NCBI GenBank assembly: GCA_041629655.1
Contig: JBFKMV010000046.1
Span: 1-28,487, forward strand
Origin: JBFKMV01 sp041629655
Lineage (GTDB): Bacteria; Acidobacteriota; Polarisedimenticolia; Polarisedimenticolales; Polarisedimenticolaceae
DNA length: 28,487 nt
Direction of reading: 5' to 3'
The stretch's first letter is position 1, and every line of letters begins with the position of its first letter. Below the pieces are notes generated by a model. The model made no database searches, was not told where the DNA came from, and saw only the letters and a program-made list of their open reading frames with translations. Position numbers and translations under genes: made by a program. Of the stretch, positions 1-6,651 are shown piece by piece.

Positions 1-446
1 CGCAGCTGGCGCAGGTAGCGCTCGAGCACGCCCCGCCGGCCGGGATCGACGTCGAACGCGGGATCGTCGAGGATCCGGGACAGTCGCGCGGCCGCATCGG
101 GCGGCGTCTCCGGGGCCGGGCGCTCGGAGGCATCGGCGAACGAGCGCAGCCGCGCCGCCGCCGCTTCCAGCTCCGCGTGCAGCTGTTCGGGGGTCGCGTG
201 GACCATCCCGTCGGCGCCGGGCAGCAGCGCGTCCGCCAGCCGCCGCTCGACGTCGCGTTCGACCAGTCGCTCGCGGGCCTGGGCCACGATCCGGCGCGCG
301 TCGGCGGCCGACGCACCGGATTCCAGCTCGGCGGTGCGCGTCTCGAGCCAGGCCGCGAGCTCGCGCAGGTCGTCCGGTCGCTGCGCCGCCGCCGGCGCCA
401 CCACGGCCGCCAGCGCCAGGACCACGGCGATCGCGCGCGGTGCCAT
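1..446 (-). CDS. DUF4129-like exported/membrane protein, N-terminal part (cut by window edge)
   Basis: The first 148 or so codons are visible; the rest lies beyond the left edge. The ATG sits in a TGATG junction with the preceding gene, which fixes the start and suggests translational coupling. Residues 1-22 form a signal peptide or N-terminal anchor (MAPRAIAVVLALAAVVAPAAAQ), followed by a charged, Ala/Arg/Glu-rich helical region. The segment around ILDDPAFDVDPGRR resembles the lead-in before the C-terminal DUF4129 domain in many high-GC bacteria. Such proteins often sit beside a membrane protein of the type encoded just upstream, which supports the guess. The diagnostic DUF4129 domain itself is not in the window, so the family call is an inference; an exported protein is the safe part. 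Confidence 0.6.
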   Translation of the reverse strand, partial: MAPRAIAVVLALAAVVAPAAAQRPDDLRELAAWLETRTAELESGASAADARRIVAQARERLVERDVERRLADALLPGADGMVHATPEQLHAELEAAAARLRSFADASERPAPETPPDAAARLSRILDDPAFDVDPGRRGVLERYLRQL

Positions 447-1354
447 CACGCCCCCGGCCCGGCCGTGCTCGCGCCGCGCAGCCGGCCGAGCCGGTACTCG
501 AGGTCGATTCCCTCGTGTCGCGTGCGGATGTCGTAGTACAGCATGACCCACGGGATCACGCCCAACGGGAAGAACAGGCCCTGGATCACCGTCACGACGA
601 GCTGCAGCGGAATCAGCAACGACAGCGGCAGCACCTGGGGTCCGAGCATCGTTCCCGTCGGCACCGCGCCCGAGAGCTGGGCCGCGCCCTGCGCGATCAC
701 GATCGGCACGCTGGCCAGCCCGTACAGCGCGTACAGCACGACCACGGTCACGAACAGCACGACGAACACCCGGACCCAGTTGGTCTCGGTGGTCATCCCA
801 CCGGCGCCGCGGCGCAGCACCAGCTCCCAGCTGCGCGTGATCGCGCCGAAGGCGCCCTGCCGCTCCAGGTACACCGCCGGCACCGCGAGTCCGAACGCGA
901 TGGCGACGAACAGGCCCGGGAGCAGGCACGCCGCCAGCCCGACCAGGAACACCAGCCCGGTGATCACGGCGGTCAGCGCGGCGACGGGCATCCGCGGCAG
1001 CGCGCGCCGGAGGATCTCGCGCCAGGACGAGCGCCGGCCGAGCCGGATGTCCTCCACCGTGGCGACGAACAGCATCGCCCCGCAACCCAGCGCCAGGGCG
1101 CGCAACAGGCCCAGCACCGGGATCGACGCGATCATCGCGCCGACCGCGGCCAGGTCCGGAACCCCGGCCGGATCCAAGGCCACGAACGAGAACACGAACA
1201 CCTGCCACGCCAGCCCGACCGCGAACATCACGAGCGTGAGCACGATCCCGAACGAGGCGAACGCCCCCATCCGCTGCCGGTAGACGAGAAACGGCAGATC
1301 GAGCAGCTCACCGAGGCGTCGCGGGCGAAGTTGGAAGCTTCCGGCCGTCGTCAT
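446..1354 (-). CDS. Multi-pass membrane protein, glycerophosphodiester phosphodiesterase membrane-domain-like
   Basis: This 302-residue protein starts with the sequence LRPRRLGELLDLPFLVYRQ. That matches the usual N-terminus (RPLSLGEILD-x-x-F-x-x-YR) of proteins annotated as having the membrane domain of glycerophosphoryl diester phosphodiesterase. These proteins lack the catalytic domain, and none is visible here. About six hydrophobic segments follow, for example near residues 33-60, 73-92, 117-160 and 190-225. The function of the family is not established; a role in membrane homeostasis is often assumed. The stop codon overlaps the start of the next gene in a TGATG junction, so the two are almost certainly one operon. 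A purine-rich GGCGAG lies just upstream of the ATG. Confidence 0.7.
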   Translation of the reverse strand: MTTAGSFQLRPRRLGELLDLPFLVYRQRMGAFASFGIVLTLVMFAVGLAWQVFVFSFVALDPAGVPDLAAVGAMIASIPVLGLLRALALGCGAMLFVATVEDIRLGRRSSWREILRRALPRMPVAALTAVITGLVFLVGLAACLLPGLFVAIAFGLAVPAVYLERQGAFGAITRSWELVLRRGAGGMTTETNWVRVFVVLFVTVVVLYALYGLASVPIVIAQGAAQLSGAVPTGTMLGPQVLPLSLLIPLQLVVTVIQGLFFPLGVIPWVMLYYDIRTRHEGIDLEYRLGRLRGASTAGPGA

Positions 1355-1416
1355 CTCGCCGTAAGCATAGTGTCTCGCGCCGGGTGACGGAAGGGCGCGA
1401 CGCGGTCACGGGCAGG

Positions 1417-2733
1417 TCAGAGCGACGACGTCCCGCCGGGGAGATTGCCGTTCAGCCGGTTGGCCCGCTCCACGCGGCGCGCCAGCAGGCGCGACAGCAG
1501 CAGCGCGTAGTGCGGACGCCGCCGGATCGCATCGACGAACGCCGACTTGGAGATCTCGGCCAGTCGGCCCGGAGAGCCGGCGCGGATCGTCGCGGTCCGG
1601 GGCTGTTTGAGCAGGAACGACAGCTGGCCCATGAACAGGTCGTCGGGAACGAGGCAGGCCACGGTCTTGCCGCGCACGATCACGTCGTAGCGACCCTTGG
1701 CGATGTAGAACAGCGAGTCCCCGGGATCGCCCTCGCGGAACACGATCTCGCCCGCGGCGACGTCCCGCGTCTCGATGCCCTGCAGCAACGCGGGGGACAG
1801 GCTGGCCTCGTCCAGCCGGTGGGCGATCTCGAAGCGCACCTGGTTGCCCCGGTCGTTGTAGGTCAGCGTGTCGGCGCTGGCGCGGGCCATCAGGATCCCG
1901 CGCCCGTGGGGCTTGAGCAGGTTCTCCAGCCGGGTGGCGTCCCGCGTGGTGCGCCAGTCGAAGCCCCGTCCCTCGTCGGTGATCACGAACGACGACTGCT
2001 CGGGCGCGATGTTGTACTCGAACGTGACGCTCCGCGCGGCGACTTCGGGGGCCCGGCGGCGCTCCTCGATCAGCTCGATGATCGGGCGGCCGGAATCGAG
2101 CCAGCGCGACTTCTCCTCGTAGCCGATCCCGCAGTTGCCGTGCTCGATCGCGTTCAGCAGCAGCTCGTAGATCGCCACGTTCAACGCGTCGCGGGTCCGG
2201 TCGCCGATGCGGTTGGTGTTGAACAGGAAGTTGCTGATCAGGCTGCTGAAGCAGCGCGCCTCGATCGGGTCGTTGCCCAGCCTGAACTGACCCGAGATGT
2301 CGCGCACCAGGTCGGTGCCGATCTGCCGCTGGAACAGGATGCGGCGGTTGTTGCGGATGATCTCCAGCACCCGCGGCAGCTGCCGTTCGATCTCCCCCGG
2401 TCCGAGGGCGACGACGATGTTGGCGTCGCGCAGCTCCTCCAGCCGCTCCACGGCCTCGTCGCTCTCGCACAACACCACGAAGCCGGCGTGGATCAGCCAC
2501 GGATCGGTCCCGACGGCGTCGAGCAGCTCGCGGGACCCCAGCGTGGCGTCCGGAAAGCTGAGCAGCACCAGCTCCGGCAGCTCGACGGTCAGGTGGTCGA
2601 GCGCCTTCCGCAGGTCGCCGAAGGGCACCAGCTCGAGCCACGCCGCGCCGCCGTCCGGCAGCAAGCCCTCGATCCGGGCACGCAGCCCGGCGTCGCTCCC
2701 GATCAGCGGAACCTGCTGCATGCCCCCCCGCAT
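1417..2733 (-). CDS. Pseudo-receiver / GHKL ATPase / cyclic-nucleotide-binding fusion regulator
   Basis: Three modules are visible in about 438 residues. Residues 8-130 resemble a response-regulator receiver, but the strand that should end in the phosphorylated Asp reads ELVLLS, with Ser near position 59. Residues 180-310 form a GHKL ATPase of the anti-sigma/serine-kinase (RsbW-like) type: N box YELLLNAIEHGN, G1 box TDEGRGFDW and G2 box HGRGI. Residues 320-420 form a cyclic-nucleotide-binding (CAP_ED) fold with GEIVFREGDPGDS; its phosphate cassette reads MGQLSFLLKQPRTAT, keeping Arg but with Gln for the usual Glu. By homology the ATPase would bind or phosphorylate an anti-sigma-antagonist-type partner, gated by the other two domains; no partner gene is adjacent. 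The start is uncertain: in-frame GTG at 2763, ATG at 2733 and ATG at 2721 are all possible. I chose 2733 for its weak upstream GAG. A promoter lies directly upstream. Confidence 0.8.
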   Translation of the reverse strand: MRGGMQQVPLIGSDAGLRARIEGLLPDGGAAWLELVPFGDLRKALDHLTVELPELVLLSFPDATLGSRELLDAVGTDPWLIHAGFVVLCESDEAVERLEELRDANIVVALGPGEIERQLPRVLEIIRNNRRILFQRQIGTDLVRDISGQFRLGNDPIEARCFSSLISNFLFNTNRIGDRTRDALNVAIYELLLNAIEHGNCGIGYEEKSRWLDSGRPIIELIEERRRAPEVAARSVTFEYNIAPEQSSFVITDEGRGFDWRTTRDATRLENLLKPHGRGILMARASADTLTYNDRGNQVRFEIAHRLDEASLSPALLQGIETRDVAAGEIVFREGDPGDSLFYIAKGRYDVIVRGKTVACLVPDDLFMGQLSFLLKQPRTATIRAGSPGRLAEISKSAFVDAIRRRPHYALLLSRLLARRVERANRLNGNLPGGTSSL

Positions 2734-2779
2734 CGTTGCTCGCTCGACGTAAGTCCTGTTCACCGTGCGGAATTCGCGC

Positions 2780-2809
2780 TTTCTAACCTGACCGGCCGTT
2801 GGCTGTCAA
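2780..2809 (-). promoter_or_regulatory. Predicted sigma70-type promoter for the pseudo-receiver/GHKL/cNMP gene
   Basis: On the minus strand TTGACA (2809-2804) is followed after 18 bases by TAGAAA (2785-2780). The -35 box is a perfect consensus and contains the TGA stop codon of the upstream lipoprotein gene (2808-2806). The predicted transcript start near 2773 lies about 10 bases before the GTG at 2763 and about 40 before the ATG at 2733. Confidence 0.5.
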
Positions 2810-5544
2810 GGACAGACGGCGGGGGAACGGGTCAGGCCGTCGCTGTCCTGGCCCCAGGTCCCCACGGCGCAGACGTTGCTCGCGCGCACGAGATACCAGA
2901 ACCCGTCCCCGACGGGCGGCGGCTCGAGGTCCGTCACCGACGCGTCGCCGGTCCCGCCGGCGAGACAGCTCTCCGACGCCCCGGAGCCTGCCGGCAGCTC
3001 GCCCAACCTCCCGCGGGCGACGTCGTGCAGCGTATCCGCGCCCGCGGTCGGCTTGGCCGAGTCCCAGCTCAGCGTCTGCTTGTCGGCCGCGAAGACGACG
3101 CCCGTGACCTCCCCGGGTCCGGCGAACGCGCCACCGTCGTCCGGGGCGCAATCCTCGAGGTTGTTCGACCCGTCCAGGTCGCGGTCCGGGATCGGAAGCT
3201 GCTCGACGTCGAACGTCCACAACGACGCCGCGTGGGTCCCGGCGTACAACGTCCGGGTCGGGTCGTGCAGCGTCAGGTCGTGGACCACCACGATCGGCAT
3301 GCCGCCGTTCATCGGTTGCCATTGCTGCCCGTAGCTGTCGGTCACGAACGTTCCCAGGTCGCCGGCCGCGAACAGACGGCCGGCCCACTGCGGATCGGGC
3401 TCGACGTCGTTGAGCGGCACTTCCGGCAGGTTGCCGCCGATGTCGGTCCAGCTCGCGCCGAGGTCGGTGGTACGGAAGATGTGCGGCATCCGCGATCCGT
3501 TGCGGAACCCGGAGAACGTCACGTAGGCCGACTGGGCCTCGAACGGATCCGCGGTCACCCGCGTCACCCATTCGGTGCGCCCGGGCACGTCGACCCGGGT
3601 CCACGCCGCGCCTCCGTCGTCCGTCACCCACACGTTCCCGTCGTCGGTTCCGGCCCACAGGATCTCGGTGTCGACGGGTGAGACACCGATCGTGGTGACG
3701 GTGTTGCGCAACACGTCGGCGAGGTGGGACTGGAAGTCGGCCAGCGGTCCGCCGCCCGACGGCGCGGCCGGGGCGTCCAGCGGGCCGTCGGTCAGGTTGG
3801 GGCTGATCGAGGTCCAGTTCTGCGCCCCGTCCGCGGAGCGGTAGACCCGGATCGTTCCGGTGTAGAGCTTCTGGTGCGTCTGCGGATCGTGCGTCACGGG
3901 CGCGTTCCAGTTGGTCCGCTCGGCCCCGTCGATCCCGTTGGTGCCGTTCAGGAACGTGTCCCCGCCGTCGGTGGAGCGCACGATCGCTCCGCCCTGGCTC
4001 GACGCGTAGACGTAGGCCGAGTCGGTCGGGTCGACCTCGGTCTGCAGCCCGTCCCCGCCGTGGACGTTGGTCCAGTCCGAGATCCCGCCGGTGACCGTGC
4101 GAACGGTGCCGTTGTCCTGCAGCCCGATGAACCGCCGCAGCGGGTCCAGCCGGTCGATGCCGATATCGTAGGCCTGCGAGATCGGTAGGGTCACCGCGTG
4201 GATCCAGGTGCCGCCGTCGTCGGTGCTCCGGTAGAAGCCGCCGTCGTTGCCCATCAGCCAGCGTGCGGGCTGGATCAGCATCGCGTGGTGATCGACGTGC
4301 ATCCCGCCCAGGCGCTGGAAGCTGACGCCGCCGTTGGTCGACTCGAACCAGTCCACGTCGAGCAGGAAGACGTGGTCGGGATCGGCCGGATCGACGACCA
4401 CCTCACCGAAGTAGTACCCGTAGGAGGCCAGGAAGAAGCGCCAGATGCCGGGACCGGTGTCGACCTTGAACCAGCTCTGGCCCGCGTCGGTGGTCTTCCA
4501 CAGCCCCTTGTAGCTTCCCGAGTCGTTCTGGTACCGCGCGTACACGATCGACGGGTTCGAGGCCGAGATCGCGATCCCGATCCGGCCGAGGCTGGTCGAG
4601 GGCAGCCCCGCGGTCAGCTCGCTCCAGCTGTCGCCGCCGTCGGTGGACTGCCACAGGCCGCTGTCCGGCCCGCCGAACACGATGTCGGTGTCGGTGCTCT
4701 GCCGGGTCCACATCGCGGCGTAGATCCGGTTGGGGTCGCTCGGGTCGATCTGCACGTCGATCGCGCCGGTGTCGTCGGCGACGAACAGCACCCGGGACCA
4801 GCTCTGACCGCCGTCGGTCGAGCGGTAGACGCCGCGGTGTTGATCGGGCAGGAACACGTTGCCGCCCGCGGCGACGAACACGCGGTCCGGGTTCACCGGG
4901 TCGATCGCGATCTGCCCGATGCGCCGCGTCTCGGCCAGCCCGACGTTGACCCAGGTCTGGCCGCCGTCGGTGGTCTTGAGCACGCCTTCGCCGTCATACG
5001 AATAGCCGCCCCCGTTGTCCTCGCCCGTGCCGGCGTAGACCACCGCGGAGTCGGTCGGGTGCGCGGCCAGCGCTCCGATCGGCTGGGGCATCTCGTCGTC
5101 GAACACGGGAATCCAGTTCACGCCGCCGTCCTCCGACAGCCAGACGCCGGCGGCGGCGGCGCCGAGCCAGATCCGGTCGGCAGCGTTGGGATCGCAGGCC
5201 AGCGCGGTGACGCGCCCGCCGATGTTCTCGGGGCCCGCGGGCACCCAGACTCCCGGCGCGTCGTCCGTCGCGCCGCCGTCGCCGGCTCGCGCGGCCCGGT
5301 AACGCGCGAGAGCCCGGCTCCGTGCGCTCGGCGGAATGGGATCCCCGGACCGGCGCTGGTCCATGAACCAGCGGTTGGGGAGCCTCGCTCCGTGAAGCCG
5401 GTGCCAGGCCTCGTCGCCGAGCGTCTGCCGCGCCCGGTCGGCCTGTTCCGCCGTTTCCGGGGACGTGGTGTGACGGTTCGCCGCGCAGCCCGCCAGCGGC
5501 AGGCAGAGGGCGAGCGAGACGAGCGACAAAACCCAACGTTTCAC
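2806..5544 (-). CDS. BNR/Asp-box beta-propeller lipoprotein (sortilin-like repeats)
   Basis: The 912-residue product begins with a lipoprotein signal (MKRWVLSLVSLALCLPLAGC; lipobox LAGC, Cys20), so it should be anchored to a membrane. About a dozen Asp-box/BNR motifs follow through residues 100-760, such as STDGGQSW, STDGGDSW, TTDAGQSW and TTDLGASW. This repeat density is typical of sortilin/VPS10-like propellers. No sialidase catalytic residues can be recognised, so an enzyme name is not justified. The last 110 or so residues form a separate module with a fibronectin-like start (TLSWDS) and several Cys, ending near the repeat-poor tail DSDGLTRSPAVCP. I recall similar tails on secreted proteins of Acidobacteriota and deltaproteobacteria-like genomes. 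The start is GTG, preceded by a GGGGG ribosome site. It follows the hydroxylase operon after 67 bases. Confidence 0.85.
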   Translation of the reverse strand: MKRWVLSLVSLALCLPLAGCAANRHTTSPETAEQADRARQTLGDEAWHRLHGARLPNRWFMDQRRSGDPIPPSARSRALARYRAARAGDGGATDDAPGVWVPAGPENIGGRVTALACDPNAADRIWLGAAAAGVWLSEDGGVNWIPVFDDEMPQPIGALAAHPTDSAVVYAGTGEDNGGGYSYDGEGVLKTTDGGQTWVNVGLAETRRIGQIAIDPVNPDRVFVAAGGNVFLPDQHRGVYRSTDGGQSWSRVLFVADDTGAIDVQIDPSDPNRIYAAMWTRQSTDTDIVFGGPDSGLWQSTDGGDSWSELTAGLPSTSLGRIGIAISASNPSIVYARYQNDSGSYKGLWKTTDAGQSWFKVDTGPGIWRFFLASYGYYFGEVVVDPADPDHVFLLDVDWFESTNGGVSFQRLGGMHVDHHAMLIQPARWLMGNDGGFYRSTDDGGTWIHAVTLPISQAYDIGIDRLDPLRRFIGLQDNGTVRTVTGGISDWTNVHGGDGLQTEVDPTDSAYVYASSQGGAIVRSTDGGDTFLNGTNGIDGAERTNWNAPVTHDPQTHQKLYTGTIRVYRSADGAQNWTSISPNLTDGPLDAPAAPSGGGPLADFQSHLADVLRNTVTTIGVSPVDTEILWAGTDDGNVWVTDDGGAAWTRVDVPGRTEWVTRVTADPFEAQSAYVTFSGFRNGSRMPHIFRTTDLGASWTDIGGNLPEVPLNDVEPDPQWAGRLFAAGDLGTFVTDSYGQQWQPMNGGMPIVVVHDLTLHDPTRTLYAGTHAASLWTFDVEQLPIPDRDLDGSNNLEDCAPDDGGAFAGPGEVTGVVFAADKQTLSWDSAKPTAGADTLHDVARGRLGELPAGSGASESCLAGGTGDASVTDLEPPPVGDGFWYLVRASNVCAVGTWGQDSDGLTRSPAVCP

Positions 5545-5562
5545 GATCGGATCCCCCTTGGT

Positions 5563-5597
5563 GTCACCGGAACATACGCCGAAACCGCCGGCGTGAC
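5563..5597 (-). terminator. Hairpin after the hydroxylase operon (weak, no U-tract)
   Basis: The arms GTCACCGG (5563-5570) and CCGGCGTGAC (5588-5597) pair with one bulged C, 14 bases beyond the last stop of the hydroxylase operon. No T-run follows on the minus strand, so it is at best a transcript-end stabiliser or partial terminator before the BNR lipoprotein gene. Confidence 0.3.
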
Positions 5598-5611
5598 GAC
5601 GCCCGGGCGGC

Positions 5612-6649
5612 TCAGACGGCCGCGTCGAGGGAGTGCCGGGCGATCTGCACCCGCCGCGCCCGCATGTCGTCTCCCCGCAGCTCGCGCAGCGCGTAGCCGA
5701 CGAAGTCCCGGGTCACGCGCTTGCGCCAGTGCAGCGTGAAATCCGTGTTGTCCATCGGCTTGGCCCGCTTGGACGCCAGCTCGGCGGCCCGCTCGATCAC
5801 CGCGTCGGTCAGCTCGCGGCCGACCAGGCTCTCCGCGGCCTTCCCGGCCGGAAGGGGGCTCGAGGCGACCGCACCCAGCACGATCCGGGCCTGCTCGACG
5901 GCGCCCGTGTCGCCCAGCCGCAGCGCCGCCGCCACCGACAGCACCGGAAAATCGAACGCCCCGCGACGGCGCAGCTTCCAGTAGGTGCTGCGCCAGCCTG
6001 CGGCGGGCTCGAGCAGCACCTCGGTCAGGATCTCGTCGTGGCGGCGCGCCAGGTAGTGGATCCCGTCGTTGTGGTACAGCTCGTCGAGCGGGACGACCCG
6101 CTCGCCGTCGTGATCGGAGACCAGTCGCACGCTGGCCCCCAGCGCCATCAGGGCCGGCGCCGCGTCGGTGGACGACACCGCGAGACAGCGACGGCTGGAC
6201 GGTGCGACCCAGCAGGTCTCGCCGTCCTTCTTCATGCAGAAGTCGATCGCCTTGCGCCACTCGTAGTTCTGATCGTAGTAGTTGCAGCGGGTGTCGAGGC
6301 ACAGGTTGCCGCCGAGCGTGGCCATGCTGCGCAGGTGTGGCGTGGCGACCTGGACCGCGGCCTGGAACAGCCCGGGGTAGCGTTCCCGCACGCGCGCGTC
6401 GCGGACGATCTCGGTCAACGTCAGGCCGGCCCCGAGACGCAGCCCGGAGCCGTTGTCGATCTGCCGCAGCTCGGCGATCTCGCGCAGGCCGATCAGGGTT
6501 CCGGGAACCTGCTGGCGCCGCTTCATGTTCGGCAGCAGGTCGGTGCCGCCGGAGAGCAGCATCGCCTGGTCGCCCTCGGCGGCGAGGATCGTCGCGGCCT
6601 CGGCGACCGAGCGCGGGGCGTGGTACCGGAAGCGGGGGAGTCGCATCAT
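5612..6649 (-). CDS. hcrB: Molybdenum hydroxylase FAD subunit, 4-hydroxybenzoyl-CoA reductase beta type
   Basis: This 345-residue protein is the flavin subunit of a xanthine oxidase-family enzyme. The FAD signatures are LLSGGTDLLPNMK (31-43) and ATLGGNLC (110-117). Between the two FAD regions is an insert with Cys122, Cys138, Cys146 and Cys155. From memory this matches the extra [4Fe-4S] cluster site of Thauera 4-hydroxybenzoyl-CoA reductase beta, also in residue numbering; ordinary CoxM/XdhB subunits lack it. The cluster is thought to allow the enzyme to run in the reducing direction with a ferredoxin. The start is ATG 2 bases after the TGA of the large subunit (an alternative ATG is the next codon). 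It is the last gene of the operon. The substrate is inferred, since no dedicated ligase or ferredoxin gene is in view. Confidence 0.88.
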   Translation of the reverse strand: MMRLPRFRYHAPRSVAEAATILAAEGDQAMLLSGGTDLLPNMKRRQQVPGTLIGLREIAELRQIDNGSGLRLGAGLTLTEIVRDARVRERYPGLFQAAVQVATPHLRSMATLGGNLCLDTRCNYYDQNYEWRKAIDFCMKKDGETCWVAPSSRRCLAVSSTDAAPALMALGASVRLVSDHDGERVVPLDELYHNDGIHYLARRHDEILTEVLLEPAAGWRSTYWKLRRRGAFDFPVLSVAAALRLGDTGAVEQARIVLGAVASSPLPAGKAAESLVGRELTDAVIERAAELASKRAKPMDNTDFTLHWRKRVTRDFVGYALRELRGDDMRARRVQIARHSLDAAV

Positions 6650-6651
6650 GA

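Noticed and set aside
1375..1400. A 7-base stem-loop (TCGCGCC/GGCGCGA) between the GHKL gene and the membrane-protein gene as a terminator.
   Set aside because: The stem is short, the loop is 12 bases and there is no T-run; such stems are common by chance at this GC content.
2806..5544. Calling the BNR lipoprotein a sialidase.
   Set aside because: Asp-box repeats alone do not show sialidase activity, and the catalytic Arg triad and Tyr/Glu cannot be recognised.
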